The notes under the pieces were generated by a model that made no database searches, had not been told where the DNA came from, and was given only the letters and a program-made list of their open reading frames with translations. Both the position numbers and the translations under genes were made by a program. This document shows positions 31,301 through 39,558 of a stretch of DNA of 64,000 nt, piece by piece. Each line of letters starts with the position of its first letter. Positions within the stretch are counted from its first letter, which is position 1. The DNA is from Histomonas meleagridis (taxonomy: Eukaryota; Parabasalia; Tritrichomonadida; Dientamoebidae), in NCBI GenBank assembly GCA_020186115.1, contig WSYJ01000178.1:558001-622000 (forward strand), written 5' to 3'.

Positions 31301-33838
31301 ACATTAATTAAAAATATGGAATATTTAAACTCCAGAAATTATATTGATGATTCATTAGGGTTATTAAAGACTAAGTTTAAAAATCTTTATATAGCTTCAT
31401 CATATTTACAATTAACACATTATCGTGCAGCTAAGTCATATTTTTTAAATGAAATGGATAAAGATTATAATACATATTTTTATTCTTTAATCGAGTTAAT
31501 GAAGATATCAATTAATTTATCATTACCATTTACTACTGATTTATATGAGAAATTTGTAACACGAAAACCTAATAGTAATAATAATGAATTTAAATTACCA
31601 TTTTCATTATTTTTTCAACAATCTTCATTAAATATCCCAACTATATTACCAAATCAAACAAATAATCCTCCAGATTTAACTACATATTTATCACAAACTT
31701 ATTTACCTTATATATTATATATTGCTTTAAATGATGAATTTAATGTTGCTTTACAAATATTACAACAAAGAAGTCTTCCGAATAGTGCAACAATATCTAC
31801 TAAATCAAAATATTTCTGGATGAAAGCTTTAGATATGCAAACTGCATTATCTTCGATGTTATCATTAAGAATTTCATTTTGTCAACGTATTGAAGGGAGT
31901 AATATTACTAATATTGGGAACATTGGTGGTAATATTCCTAATGATCCTTCATCAACTCAAAACATTAAACAACAATCTCAAGAAGTTTTAATTAATAATT
32001 TAAATGTATTTATTCGTTTATTACTTAAATCTGGCGCAACACATTCTGCTTTAAAACAATATCGAAATATATCACAAAATAAACCTTTACATGTAAAAAA
32101 ACATATTCTTCCATCGATATTATTATTTTTACAGAACTCCTTAGTATATGCACAAACAAAATGGTTTCAAAACTTACAAAGTCAATGTAATTTAATTTTA
32201 GGTAATTATCAAAGTTTTCCAACATTTTATAAAAATGGTAAACTTAGTAAACAATGGTATTTTGTTGTTATTAATTTGATACGTAAATTCCCTCAATGTA
32301 TTAATATTAAAACTATTTTTAAGACAATTCAAGGACAATTAATATTATCAACAGATTCTGCTACTCTTTTTATAACGTTAGCTATAAGTATTGTAAAACA
32401 AAATAATGCTTATCATAAGTTTTTCGAAACAGATTTTTTAAATAACTTTATAACAGATCCATTTTTGCCATTCTTTTTACGTTGGTTACAACCTATTTTT
32501 GAAATATGTAAAGCGATTCCATCGGAATTTTTGTTTTTGTTATATAAAAGTCATCCTTCTTTATTTTTGATCACAATAAAACATATAAAAAATAGTAATT
32601 TAAATACTGAATTTCATCAAATTGATGAATTCTTATTACGTATAAAGAATAGTAAAGAAAATCATACGCAATCTGATTTACAAAAGATATTTAATTGGAT
32701 TGATGACATTGAAGAAGATATTAAAACATTAGATAATAATGCAATAAATCATATTAAGTTCTATAAGTCACTTTATAAAAATAAATATGATATTAATAAT
32801 TATAATGAACTTAAACAAAAGGCAATTTTCCTTAAAGATAATCAACCAATATTAAAGACAAATAATACTAAAATCCAATTATCTTATCAAGCAGGATTAA
32901 AATTCCCGGCTATTAATAGTAATATTATACATGCATATGTACAAAGTGATGGAGTTAATGAAACGCAATTAAAATTCATTACTGTTCGTGGCGAATTAAA
33001 ACAAATAATGCTTGTTTCATCACGTTTATATCAATTAACTTATCGAGAATATTTGTTTATATTAGGAATTACTAAATATATTGAGAAATGTCAATCATCA
33101 AAGTTAAGAAGTCATTTTATGTTTTATCCAATGACTTATTTAATACATCCTTTTCTTTCATTAGTACATTCTTCTTCTTTACGAACTCAAATCACAATGA
33201 TAAATGATAACATTTCTTTATTATTTTTAAAGGCATATAAAAAAGATATTCATAAAGATTCTTCTCCTTTATCAACAAAGAATAAAATTAAAATTAAAAC
33301 TGATCGAAATTATATTGTTAACTTCTTCTTAAATAGATGTGATGGATCAAAAGCAAATTTCCTTTTCATGAGACAAAGTTTTATGTCTAATTTGGGTTTA
33401 TTTTCTGTTTTAAGATTCGTTTTTAATTCGTCATTAAATGTGTTACCAAATCTTTGCTTCTTCGATGATTGTATGAAAACATGCGTTCCTGGTTTCATAA
33501 AATCCGATTTTAATAAAATACCTCAAATCCCCGTAACAAAGGCTTTGATGAAATTGACGCCGAAATATATATTAAATGGAACTTTCTCGACAACTTGGAA
33601 CGTGATACCATTAGCATTTGAAAGAAATATCGATTATATTAGAGTATTATTGGGTTCTCTATTGAATGAGAATGAAATAATAGGAAAAATAATAAATAGA
33701 ATTGAATTAATGGCTCCAATCGAGGCAGAAGAAACAGATAAAACTGATGACCCTTTCCCGTTCGCGTTACTTGAACATATAATCGATTGCGCTGAAAATT
33801 CGCATAATGAGTTACCTTATGCGTACTCATGGATATAA
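25370..33838 (+). CDS. TRRAP/Tra1-like PIKK-family pseudokinase
   Basis: One open frame of 2,822 residues. TRRAP/Tra1 is the activator-binding scaffold of SAGA and NuA4-type histone acetyltransferase complexes in the nucleus. The first about 1,850 residues are helical HEAT-like repeats and about 1,900-2,400 fit a FAT domain. The C-terminal 450 residues have a PI3-kinase-like fold without the catalytic DFG and HRD-type motifs. RGELKQIMLVSSRLYQLTYR, LTPKYILNGTFSTTWNVIPL and FERNIDYIRVLLGSLL align in order with the TRRAP segments LTPNISEFL and FAQPNFKVDGILKTVL. The end (DCAENSHNELPYAYSWI) is FATC-like, closing in aromatic residue-x-W-hydrophobic like TRRAP. Human TRRAP has about 3,860 residues, so this is shorter. 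No other SAGA subunit is clearly encoded nearby. Confidence 0.8.
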   Translation: MVGLDSMDEIGIFLKSLHNPKSNITLTPSLFDQISTYLVNSLDSELIPNYNLLIEYFLQLLNNFLENEENKSYQKKVIQFIRFLRPTLIKSFDLLQQIETILFIYLRQTKGSVLSLTYVALLDFYSSFKSSTQENVEDFFKIILNKIPKNYDDLPGCDIKFLLTFSRTCRSTLFIFDQKVKSVLPTLLDTLISFTDILLRARNSSFYTHQHELLTGKLFHLISRLEESVKFLSSKSLSLVLKFRNQISNDANNYYIYSNYFSLLCCLLIFKEQQRTQEITNYCISNITENMQAFMFPPLNKCHKVFLYLRSLHGWLSIQNKTYTNLSYLLPYIMPLIGHFHMSNLNIPASVLMQSMVSAALFKATPGLQRDLLEQVTGAFQMIQLDYEMVDFTNPKTEFEFDVWANANMGLMKLFVLFTTMDVPTKPEYYIMSILSRVAKYIAFLLDNVGKMRAQAQFPILSDIIFKNLSTKEFVDKVSSLFEFSVKLITTLPNAILEPFLYEKLYLLLPDKPYHSYHISVNQKLLMELKDPTPYYLAFFNTISTKFDKIYQPVSHTSLFLFTRQVFIKTFIDNKLSLQINQNNQLCNALYRFILKAMVSKDHVLIELVLNIFFIIHQNNKPQKLSYFYSNLGTTKFSFHSVLRVLQEEPKLEELTSLLSIIIFPFVKIQEQEKSGIYDQWTQLFFPALESNEHMKTSLQSFYRHESSNLPQWINNIKRTNQFQLIAKISSSILKLNKEDLRYTNVLLNKIPDSTSCYSLVLSEPKLKHQSIEIDGYYINCDSLFNSIKKKENVVTEDYKLLFSCLLKLINKLTFYPALTCNLVHDITEYLVKNSPDLFDDNIETQLNQNVLYIYLVLKHHYLREKSNPINYIDDYVDFLEHCKMICSYRKLISTSVSLINDILPIIPLSSIYSSIIPSLFQASMYDFEHVKDVIQTKIFSKIEHLSKNDEIFREIVSHFHSRVTQFIGKIRKLAIWGLKELHIEYVNQNQFNRFFTEFFKNEQTYKYYHRFQFMLYQDYSNIPNSYEICEKLINTFTNLKIEKIPKEISILFKDITYQEPSLIPINNAKFILKLLARFLIKMPSNNQSTLIWEKLFKTLKSEKFRSFINYFIKVIDKLLDENKIIQSLPNEILNIFGTSNRMPQNPCQCDDIIIFRFLFSHSKVIPTHEIVLWIQAFLCKLSQQNSNFIKSLSTELFLFIKNIHEKDEKINLTSCISASIDLTISPQSSRIPLSLPINIFVDSMPEMVLNIFIIYLKKSNNFEYIILLFNLIFDIKLPKFRDICLNKLYKNLDNFIDFIKKIPKIDLNYLKSRCLSIISNSIDKFKEDDINILLLQNISIELIKKLTQSNDKILTYTPSVLLGFQKIFLPMNFINFYTIDSELLNNLLYNILPLIISCTNIFHHPIFLIYFLGFVKKLEPNVQKIIYNIIPTLQYNNAYEKAFIYHLMIDKFKTFPFETEYQFNVNFDDLNNLTAFQAYFLNTIITSAGFIKNVNIPDFQKCPFIYSCPSSYALSIIYGINDKKFHSFSHMLHVCNILLNTKNEIISSEEFTNLMIHYLTRTQMFYKTVPNKFNKIFQITHFADYNNDQYCNLILTNITFNIFNKINVFERSLYFLTYACKRLHLNKNFSNRLFEVNLQMILTVYERFPDQVFSVGFDHETIEEYVKNVDLEINPIEFDLIARIKNILSNELKENQTKNIQLLKFFYQLISSLARLLIIQNESTPTVLKTLSPKAILASNHFKDLLPFYQKAVQSINLYQEFTIENKIFEELYQLILNKNKNEPISEPFGTPFTTISQWISEITNLQTLFQLKSFLKAFKPMTKTQFRTMIYSLKVPVNNYVLTYIKNLILNEFQFENQDEEMFCRNNLAISNIFITQSNDFINDCWNFNWGQYNEFYHLVIFLRLLLPNNLVEHILTFHETDLIETVSIVISNLNERSKINRFFEYYINVYPNTGLSYCIWQTKSRILGLPLCQNTLIKNMEYLNSRNYIDDSLGLLKTKFKNLYIASSYLQLTHYRAAKSYFLNEMDKDYNTYFYSLIELMKISINLSLPFTTDLYEKFVTRKPNSNNNEFKLPFSLFFQQSSLNIPTILPNQTNNPPDLTTYLSQTYLPYILYIALNDEFNVALQILQQRSLPNSATISTKSKYFWMKALDMQTALSSMLSLRISFCQRIEGSNITNIGNIGGNIPNDPSSTQNIKQQSQEVLINNLNVFIRLLLKSGATHSALKQYRNISQNKPLHVKKHILPSILLFLQNSLVYAQTKWFQNLQSQCNLILGNYQSFPTFYKNGKLSKQWYFVVINLIRKFPQCINIKTIFKTIQGQLILSTDSATLFITLAISIVKQNNAYHKFFETDFLNNFITDPFLPFFLRWLQPIFEICKAIPSEFLFLLYKSHPSLFLITIKHIKNSNLNTEFHQIDEFLLRIKNSKENHTQSDLQKIFNWIDDIEEDIKTLDNNAINHIKFYKSLYKNKYDINNYNELKQKAIFLKDNQPILKTNNTKIQLSYQAGLKFPAINSNIIHAYVQSDGVNETQLKFITVRGELKQIMLVSSRLYQLTYREYLFILGITKYIEKCQSSKLRSHFMFYPMTYLIHPFLSLVHSSSLRTQITMINDNISLLFLKAYKKDIHKDSSPLSTKNKIKIKTDRNYIVNFFLNRCDGSKANFLFMRQSFMSNLGLFSVLRFVFNSSLNVLPNLCFFDDCMKTCVPGFIKSDFNKIPQIPVTKALMKLTPKYILNGTFSTTWNVIPLAFERNIDYIRVLLGSLLNENEIIGKIINRIELMAPIEAEETDKTDDPFPFALLEHIIDCAENSHNELPYAYSWI

Positions 33839-33956
33839 TGTATAAATAAATTTAAACATGTTTTTTCCTTTATTTTTTTTTAAACATTTTTTTGGAGAAT
33901 TTGTTGAGTCAGTTCCCACTTTTTCTACAGTTTATTTTATCACCAAAATCTGTTGA

Positions 33957-36092
33957 ATGGATGAAAAAAATGTAGAAAAACTTATTGCTTTATACTTTTA
34001 TCAATATACAGAAGGTTGTGGTCGCATTTATTGTCAGAATGGTGATTGCAGATCTTGTCCATCTTTTGCAAAAAAATTTAAAAATCCAGATGAAGCTGCA
34101 AAACAAGCAATTATATCTGTTTTAAATTATAATATAAATCCAACACTTTGTGATGGCATGAAAAATTTCGTGTATGATCCAATTCTTCTAGGTCATATCA
34201 AAAGATTTGATGATACAATAATGGCACTTATTAGAAGACAACAACTACACCAATCTAAGGATTGCACTATCGTATTTATTAATGAAGTTCTTTCTGATTA
34301 TAAACTCTTTCCTCATATCCTTCGTTCAAATAAAGATCGATTATCTCATCTCAACATTGCAATAGATGACGAAACTATTGATGATTTTGTCATAGCAATG
34401 CAACATGAGGCATCACTCTTTTCATTTGTTCAACAATCTTTTCTTCACATGGTCAAATCATTTCTTTCATCCCCAACAGACACATTTCTTCATATCCGAG
34501 GTTTAATTCTCCTTCTTATTTTTGGTAATTTTTATGAATATGAACAATTTGAAACGACTTTTATATCAATCTTAGCACATATCAATCGATTATCTAAAGA
34601 AATTCAAGATATATTTTACGCCTCACTTCAAAAGCTTCCACGCGTCATTCGTCACATTATCAATATCAGCCAAAACCTTTTAACGTTGTACATTCTCCAA
34701 AACGAGCCCATCAATCCGAACGCGTCACTTTTCTTCACTTTTTCAGAGTTTTTCACGAATCTTCGCAACAAATCAGCATTCCAATGCACGCCACCATTTC
34801 ATTCCATTGACTTTATTAACGATGTTTTTTCCGAATGTTTTGATGCCAAAAGTTTATTTAGTCAAAGCAACTCACCATTTTTTACATATCCAGCAGTGTT
34901 ATCCATGAAACTTAAAAACGAACTTTTCCATATATATCAAGAAAGTTTACAAGAACAAAACATGACGCGAGCAGTCTTTGAGAACTTAAACACATTTTTC
35001 ATGAACGGCGGACGAGTTTCGGATGATTTTGTTCGACAGCTTCATTTAAACATTGAAGTTCGAAGAGATCATATTGTTGAAGATACTATTCGACAACTCG
35101 AAAGTATTCCGGAGTCACATTTAGCACGTAAATTAATGGTACAATTTCGAGGTGAATCAGGTTATGATGCAGGAGGAGTATCACGTGAATATTTCCATTT
35201 ATTAATGGGGAAATTATTTTCTCCAGACTATGGAATGTTTACATTGATTAATAATAAGTATTATTGGTTTAATCCAGTTTCGTATGAAGATCAACGAACA
35301 TTCCAAACACTTGGGAAAGTTATATCAATTGCAATATATAATAGTATTATATTACCAATTAGATTCCCATTACTTTTATATAAGAAAATATTACATTATA
35401 AAATAACTTTAAATGATATGATGGAAATTAATGAAAGTGTAGTAAAGAGTTTTCAACAAATGTTAAAGATGAAAGAAGATGGTGAAGATATTTCTGACTT
35501 GATGTTGAACTTTACAGCAACAATTGACGTGTTCGGGAATAAAAAAGAAGTAAATTTGATCGAAAATGGAGATAATATCGATGTGACAAATGAAAACGTA
35601 GAAATTTATATCGAAAAATATTTGGATTGGTATACAAACAAATCAATAGAATCTTCGTTTAATGCGTTCTATGATGGGTTTACTAAGTTATGCCATGGAA
35701 AATTCTTCGAAATGTTTACTCCAGATGAAATAGATATATTGGCAAGTGGAGAAAAAGTTTTGGATTGGAACGCATTAAAGCAAAACGCAAAGTATAGTGA
35801 TGGATATACGCCTAAATCAAAGCAAGTTATTTGGTTTTGGGAAATATTTGATGAATTAAACGATGAAATGAAATCAAAGTTCCTGCAGTTTACAACTGGT
35901 ACTGATGGAGTTCCTTTGGGTGGTTTGGCAAATGTTATAATTACAATACAAAAATCAACAAATACAAAATTGTTGCCAACTTCTCATACGTGCTTTAGTA
36001 TCTTCACCTTGCCTTGCTATAGAACTAAAGCAGAAATGAAAAAGAAGGTTTTAATTGCTATTACCCATACTGAAGGCTTCGGATTCATCTAG
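33957..36092 (+). CDS. UBE3A-like HECT E3 ubiquitin ligase
   Basis: This 711-residue protein has an N-terminal AZUL zinc finger. LIALYFYQYTEGCG, with C21, C26, C31 and C34 spaced as in UBE3A (TEGCG... CQNGDCRSCPSF), is followed by NPTLCDG. The middle (about 90-370) is helical. The HECT domain spans about 380-711, with LARKLMVQFRGESGYDAGGV marking its start and SREYFHLL just after. The catalytic cysteine is Cys679 in SHTCFSIFTLPCY, and the C-terminal end (ITHTEGFGFI) is typical. It would transfer ubiquitin from an E2 to substrates. Human UBE3A is about 850 residues. A homologue with AZUL plus HECT implies the pairing is ancient. Confidence 0.93.
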   Translation: MDEKNVEKLIALYFYQYTEGCGRIYCQNGDCRSCPSFAKKFKNPDEAAKQAIISVLNYNINPTLCDGMKNFVYDPILLGHIKRFDDTIMALIRRQQLHQSKDCTIVFINEVLSDYKLFPHILRSNKDRLSHLNIAIDDETIDDFVIAMQHEASLFSFVQQSFLHMVKSFLSSPTDTFLHIRGLILLLIFGNFYEYEQFETTFISILAHINRLSKEIQDIFYASLQKLPRVIRHIINISQNLLTLYILQNEPINPNASLFFTFSEFFTNLRNKSAFQCTPPFHSIDFINDVFSECFDAKSLFSQSNSPFFTYPAVLSMKLKNELFHIYQESLQEQNMTRAVFENLNTFFMNGGRVSDDFVRQLHLNIEVRRDHIVEDTIRQLESIPESHLARKLMVQFRGESGYDAGGVSREYFHLLMGKLFSPDYGMFTLINNKYYWFNPVSYEDQRTFQTLGKVISIAIYNSIILPIRFPLLLYKKILHYKITLNDMMEINESVVKSFQQMLKMKEDGEDISDLMLNFTATIDVFGNKKEVNLIENGDNIDVTNENVEIYIEKYLDWYTNKSIESSFNAFYDGFTKLCHGKFFEMFTPDEIDILASGEKVLDWNALKQNAKYSDGYTPKSKQVIWFWEIFDELNDEMKSKFLQFTTGTDGVPLGGLANVIITIQKSTNTKLLPTSHTCFSIFTLPCYRTKAEMKKKVLIAITHTEGFGFI

Positions 36093-36174
36093 CAAGACCA
36101 TCTCAAATTTACTCAAATTTTTGAAATATCCGATACGATTTTCAGTAGGGCAATAAAAACTTTTCAGATAAAAC

Positions 36175-36229
36175 TAACGGCTTGGCATTGAATGATTTCT
36201 AAGGTGTAACGGTCGCCATGAAACGGTTA
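36175..36229 (+). promoter_or_regulatory. Three AACGG elements upstream of the first HAD gene
   Basis: TAACGG (36175-36180), TAACGGTC (36207-36214) and AAACGGTTA (36221-36229) lie 45 to 100 nt before ATG 36274. Confidence 0.45.
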
Positions 36230-36273
36230 TTCTCCTTAACTGATGTATTGAAAGTAAACATTAACCATTTTCG

Positions 36274-37110
36274 ATGATTATCTTCTCCTTTTTACTTATT
36301 CATTATGTCACATTTGATATATATGGAACGCTTTTAAACATTAGCACAAAAAGTCAAACAATTAAAGCAATTGCACGTGAAAATGGTTTGGATCCTGAAT
36401 TAGCCGCAACAACATATTCAAATTGTGAAGGACGCGTTGTATGGGGTGAAGAATATGCAGATTGGGATCAAAAACTTAAAAAAGCTCTTTTCTGGACAGA
36501 TTTAAACATGAATTCTGATTGTTTCGAAAAATCTTATGATCGAATAATACAAACATACAATGAATACAAGCCATTCCCAGAAGTCATTGATGCCCTTAAA
36601 GAAATGAAAAGGAGAGGATATACACTTGTTGCCATGTCAAATTCTGTTACCTCACTTATGGATTTCAACAGAAAAGCTCTTGGTGATGTCCTTGATATGG
36701 CTGTTTTAGCAGACGAATCTAAAGCTTTCAAGCCAAATCTCCAATTTTTCAGATATGTACATCAAAAACTTGACTTTGATCACAACGGTCATACACACAT
36801 TGCTCAAGGTATTTGGGCAGATATATTTCCTGCTAACGAAATGAACTGGACAAAGATTTGGGTTAATCGTGCAGGTGAAGGTGTCTCATCACGTTTCGAG
36901 CCTTACCATGTCGTCTCCAATCTAACTGCGGCACTTGAATTCCTTCCAGAGTTGGAAAATCCAAAATCTTTCCCATGGTTATTAGTTGGCTTATGCATTG
37001 GTGCTGTCGTAATCATTATTGTGGTCATTGTATTAGTTGTTATGTTGCGAAAGAGAAAGCAAGGATATGAGTCCTTAAATACAAGTGCACTCGTCTCAAG
37101 AGATGTTTAA
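36274..37110 (+). CDS. Membrane-anchored haloacid-dehalogenase-like hydrolase
   Basis: This 278-residue protein has the HAD motifs. FDIYGTLL gives nucleophile Asp15, with Tyr at the +2 place as in the type II dehalogenase branch. MSNSVTSLMD is motif II, FKPNLQFF motif III with its lysine, and GIWADIFPANEMNWTKIWVNR motif IV with the terminal WVNR. A hydrophobic N-terminal stretch precedes the nucleophile (MIIFSFLLI), possibly a short signal peptide. A C-terminal helix (235-258, LLVGLCIGAVVIIIVV) is followed by RKRKQGYESLNTSALVSRDV, which contains a YESL motif of the tyrosine-based sorting type. If the N-terminus is a signal, the catalytic domain would face the lumen or outside. The next gene is a soluble tandem paralogue. 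Confidence 0.85.
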   Translation: MIIFSFLLIHYVTFDIYGTLLNISTKSQTIKAIARENGLDPELAATTYSNCEGRVVWGEEYADWDQKLKKALFWTDLNMNSDCFEKSYDRIIQTYNEYKPFPEVIDALKEMKRRGYTLVAMSNSVTSLMDFNRKALGDVLDMAVLADESKAFKPNLQFFRYVHQKLDFDHNGHTHIAQGIWADIFPANEMNWTKIWVNRAGEGVSSRFEPYHVVSNLTAALEFLPELENPKSFPWLLVGLCIGAVVIIIVVIVLVVMLRKRKQGYESLNTSALVSRDV

Positions 37111-37242
37111 ATAATTAAAGAATGTAAAGTCTTAAAAAAAGGTTTTTGTTCTCAAAAGAAGAAAAAGGTATTTGGTTAAACATTAAAAGTTAATTAGAAT
37201 CATATTTTTACTGTAATCTTTTTCTAAAAAAAATAATATCAT

Positions 37243-37289
37243 TAACCGAAAAAAGACGTTAAGTCACTTGACTTTAATATCGGTAACGA
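37243..37289 (+). promoter_or_regulatory. AACG-type elements before the second HAD gene
   Basis: TTAACCG (37242-37248), GACGTTAA (37255-37262) and CGGTAACGA (37281-37289) lie 20 to 70 nt before ATG 37311. Confidence 0.35.
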
Positions 37290-37310
37290 ACCATTAAAAT
37301 TTTTAATTCA

Positions 37311-38009
37311 ATGATAATTTTCTCATTTCTTGCTATTCATTATGTTACATTTGATGTCTATGGAACACTCCTTGATATGAGTTCAATTACTGATCGAATC
37401 AAGGAAATTGCTAAAGAAAATAATGTCGATCCAGTAAATGCCGCCAATACATATTCCTCATCTGAAGATGAAGTTATGTATGGAGAAGAGTATGCTGACT
37501 TGGATGTCAAAATCCAGAGGGCACTCTTTTGGACAGATATTTACTTAAACACAAACTGCTTTGAAAAAGCATATGATCGTGTTATTGATGCATATAATAA
37601 TCTCAAGCCATTCCCAGAAGTTGTTGAGGCCCTTACTGAAATCAAAAATCGCGGATATACAATAGCTATGATGTCAAATAGTATGAAAGCAATTATGGAC
37701 AATAACAGAAAAGCACTTGGCGATTTATTTGAAATTGCTTATTTAGCTGATGAGGTTAAAAATTACAAACCACGCTTAGAATTTTTCAAATATGTCCATG
37801 AAAAACTTGATTTCGACCATAATAACCATACACATGTTGCTGCTGGATACTGGTGGGATATATTTCCAGCAGCTGAAATGAAATGGCCAAATAAGATTTG
37901 GGTCAATAGGGGTAATATGAAGTCCGCAACAATTTACGATCCACAGATCGAAGTCCATAATCTTACAGAAGTCATTAATTATCTTCCACAACTTAATGAC
38001 GAGCTTTAA
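37311..38009 (+). CDS. Haloacid-dehalogenase-like hydrolase, no C-terminal anchor
   Basis: This 232-residue tandem paralogue of the preceding gene has the same MIIFSFLxIHYVTFD start (nucleophile Asp15). YGTLLDM, MMSNSMKAIMDNNRKALGDL, YKPRLEFFKYVHEKLDFDHN and WWDIFPAAEMKWPNKIWVNR keep the HAD motif order. It ends just after the catalytic domain and lacks the transmembrane helix and YESL tail. About 200 bp separate the two genes. It could be secreted or lumenal if the start is a signal peptide. The substrate is unknown. Confidence 0.85.
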   Translation: MIIFSFLAIHYVTFDVYGTLLDMSSITDRIKEIAKENNVDPVNAANTYSSSEDEVMYGEEYADLDVKIQRALFWTDIYLNTNCFEKAYDRVIDAYNNLKPFPEVVEALTEIKNRGYTIAMMSNSMKAIMDNNRKALGDLFEIAYLADEVKNYKPRLEFFKYVHEKLDFDHNNHTHVAAGYWWDIFPAAEMKWPNKIWVNRGNMKSATIYDPQIEVHNLTEVINYLPQLNDEL

Positions 38010-38136
38010 TTAAATTCAATTTATGATTTTTCGAAATTTTTTATCCTTGAATAACGCACACCTTTTTTTAAATAAGAGTTTGAAAAACTAATTATTTGTT
38101 TTTACATTCCTTAGTGAAAAGCTTTTTTAACTTCGG

Positions 38137-38167
38137 AACCCGTTTATTATTTCTTGAAACCGTTTTT
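38137..38167 (+). promoter_or_regulatory. CCGTTT elements upstream of the PDI gene
   Basis: ACCCGTTTA (38138-38146) and AAACCGTTTTT (38157-38167) lie 40 to 70 nt upstream of the ATG at 38208. The upstream TTG-initiated extension of the frame overlaps them, which supports the later start. Confidence 0.45.
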
Positions 38168-38207
38168 AATTGGCCGCCAAAACCGCGTTGACAAGCCAAA
38201 TTGCCAA

Positions 38208-39254
38208 ATGTTTTTTGTTCTCACTCAGTTCATATCATCAGCTTATGTTGAATTAACATCAAAAAACATAGACAATATCATTGGGGGTAATCGCCCAGCT
38301 TTTATTAAGTTTTATAGTACAAAATGTCCACATTGTGAAGCAATGGCAGAAGATTTTGCTGAAGCAGCAACTGCTTTTACAGAAGTTACTTTTGGTGGAT
38401 TAAATTGTATTGAAGAAACAGAACTTTGCGAAAAGTATAAGATCGACGGTTACCCAACAATCATGTTTTACAAAGCTAAGGAAACAACAGGTGTTGAATA
38501 CGAAGGCAAACGTAAGTCTGAAGATTTTTGTAAATTTGTTGAAAACCAAACAAACATCAAAGCAAAACTTCCACCCAATAATCTCATTGATTTAAATCCA
38601 TCCAATTTTAATACCACTGTTAGCAACCACAAATGTGTTTTAAACACATTTTTTGCACCATGGTGTGGTCATTGTAAACATTTTCTTCCTCAAGCAAAGA
38701 TTGCAGCTAATGCTTTCCAAGCAGATCCTCAAATTGTTATTTCTAGGCTTAACTGCGATGAATATAACGATTTTTGTGAAAAGAATGATATTCCCGGATT
38801 CCCAACAATCAGATTGTTCAAAGATGGCGAATTCGAAAAGTACACAGGTAAACGTACTGCTGAAGCGGTTGTGAACTTCATCAACGATAAGTGCGGAACA
38901 GAACGTGCCGTTAACGGTCTCCTCAATGACAAAGCAGGTCTTATAGAAGAAGCTGCACCAATTGTTACTGAGTTCTTAAGCTCAACTGAGAAGGAACCAA
39001 TTGTAGAGAAGATGAAAGCAATCAAAGGTGCCGAATTCTATGTTAAAGTAATGGAACGTTATATTGCAAAAGGACAAGAACAAATAGAAAAGGATATTGA
39101 AACAATGAATAATCTCCTTGAAGCTCGTAAAGGATCATTCGCTTCTCTCGACGGAATGAAGAAGCGTCTCAATGTCTTCCAACAATTTGTTCCAAAAGAA
39201 GTAGAAGAAGAACCAGCTAAAGAAGAAAAGGAAGAAGAAAAAACTGAACTCTAA
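38208..39254 (+). CDS. Protein disulfide isomerase with ERp29c domain
   Basis: ATG 38208 gives a 348-residue protein with a short signal peptide (MFFVLTQFISSA), then VELTSKNIDN. Two thioredoxin domains follow with active sites CPHC (40-43) and CGHC (153-156, in FAPWCGHCKHF). Each has the following GYPT or GFPT cis-proline loop. Residues about 245-335 form an ERp29c-type helical domain, giving the a-a-ERp29c layout of plant PDIL2-type PDIs. The protein ends PAKEEKEEEKTEL. KTEL is a plausible KDEL-like ER retrieval signal. It would catalyse disulfide exchange in the ER. The first site has Pro rather than Gly at the second place, which may tune its redox potential. Confidence 0.93.
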   Translation: MFFVLTQFISSAYVELTSKNIDNIIGGNRPAFIKFYSTKCPHCEAMAEDFAEAATAFTEVTFGGLNCIEETELCEKYKIDGYPTIMFYKAKETTGVEYEGKRKSEDFCKFVENQTNIKAKLPPNNLIDLNPSNFNTTVSNHKCVLNTFFAPWCGHCKHFLPQAKIAANAFQADPQIVISRLNCDEYNDFCEKNDIPGFPTIRLFKDGEFEKYTGKRTAEAVVNFINDKCGTERAVNGLLNDKAGLIEEAAPIVTEFLSSTEKEPIVEKMKAIKGAEFYVKVMERYIAKGQEQIEKDIETMNNLLEARKGSFASLDGMKKRLNVFQQFVPKEVEEEPAKEEKEEEKTEL

Positions 39255-39503
39255 ACAATAATAATAATTCGTATCTTATTTTAAATATACAATTTCAAAC
39301 ATATAAATTTTTTTGTAATTTAATTAATTTATTATATCTTTGGAACTTTTTTTGGAAATGGTTTAAAATGATTTGGTGATAATCAGATTATAATAAATAA
39401 GATTAATTTATACAATTGGAATCAAAATAGAGGTAAGTTAATAAAGTGGAAATAACAAATATTTGGTGTTGATTTTGCAAAAGAAAAATTTACTTTTAAA
39501 TGA

Positions 39504-39526
39504 GAACGTTAAGCTGAAACCGTTTA
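39504..39526 (+). promoter_or_regulatory. AACGTT/CCGTTT elements before the WD40 gene
   Basis: GAACGTTAA (39504-39512) and AAACCGTTTA (39517-39526) lie 33 to 55 nt upstream of ATG 39559. Confidence 0.45.
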
Positions 39527-39558
39527 CTTTTAATCAGGGGCATCCTTCAAATTGGCTA

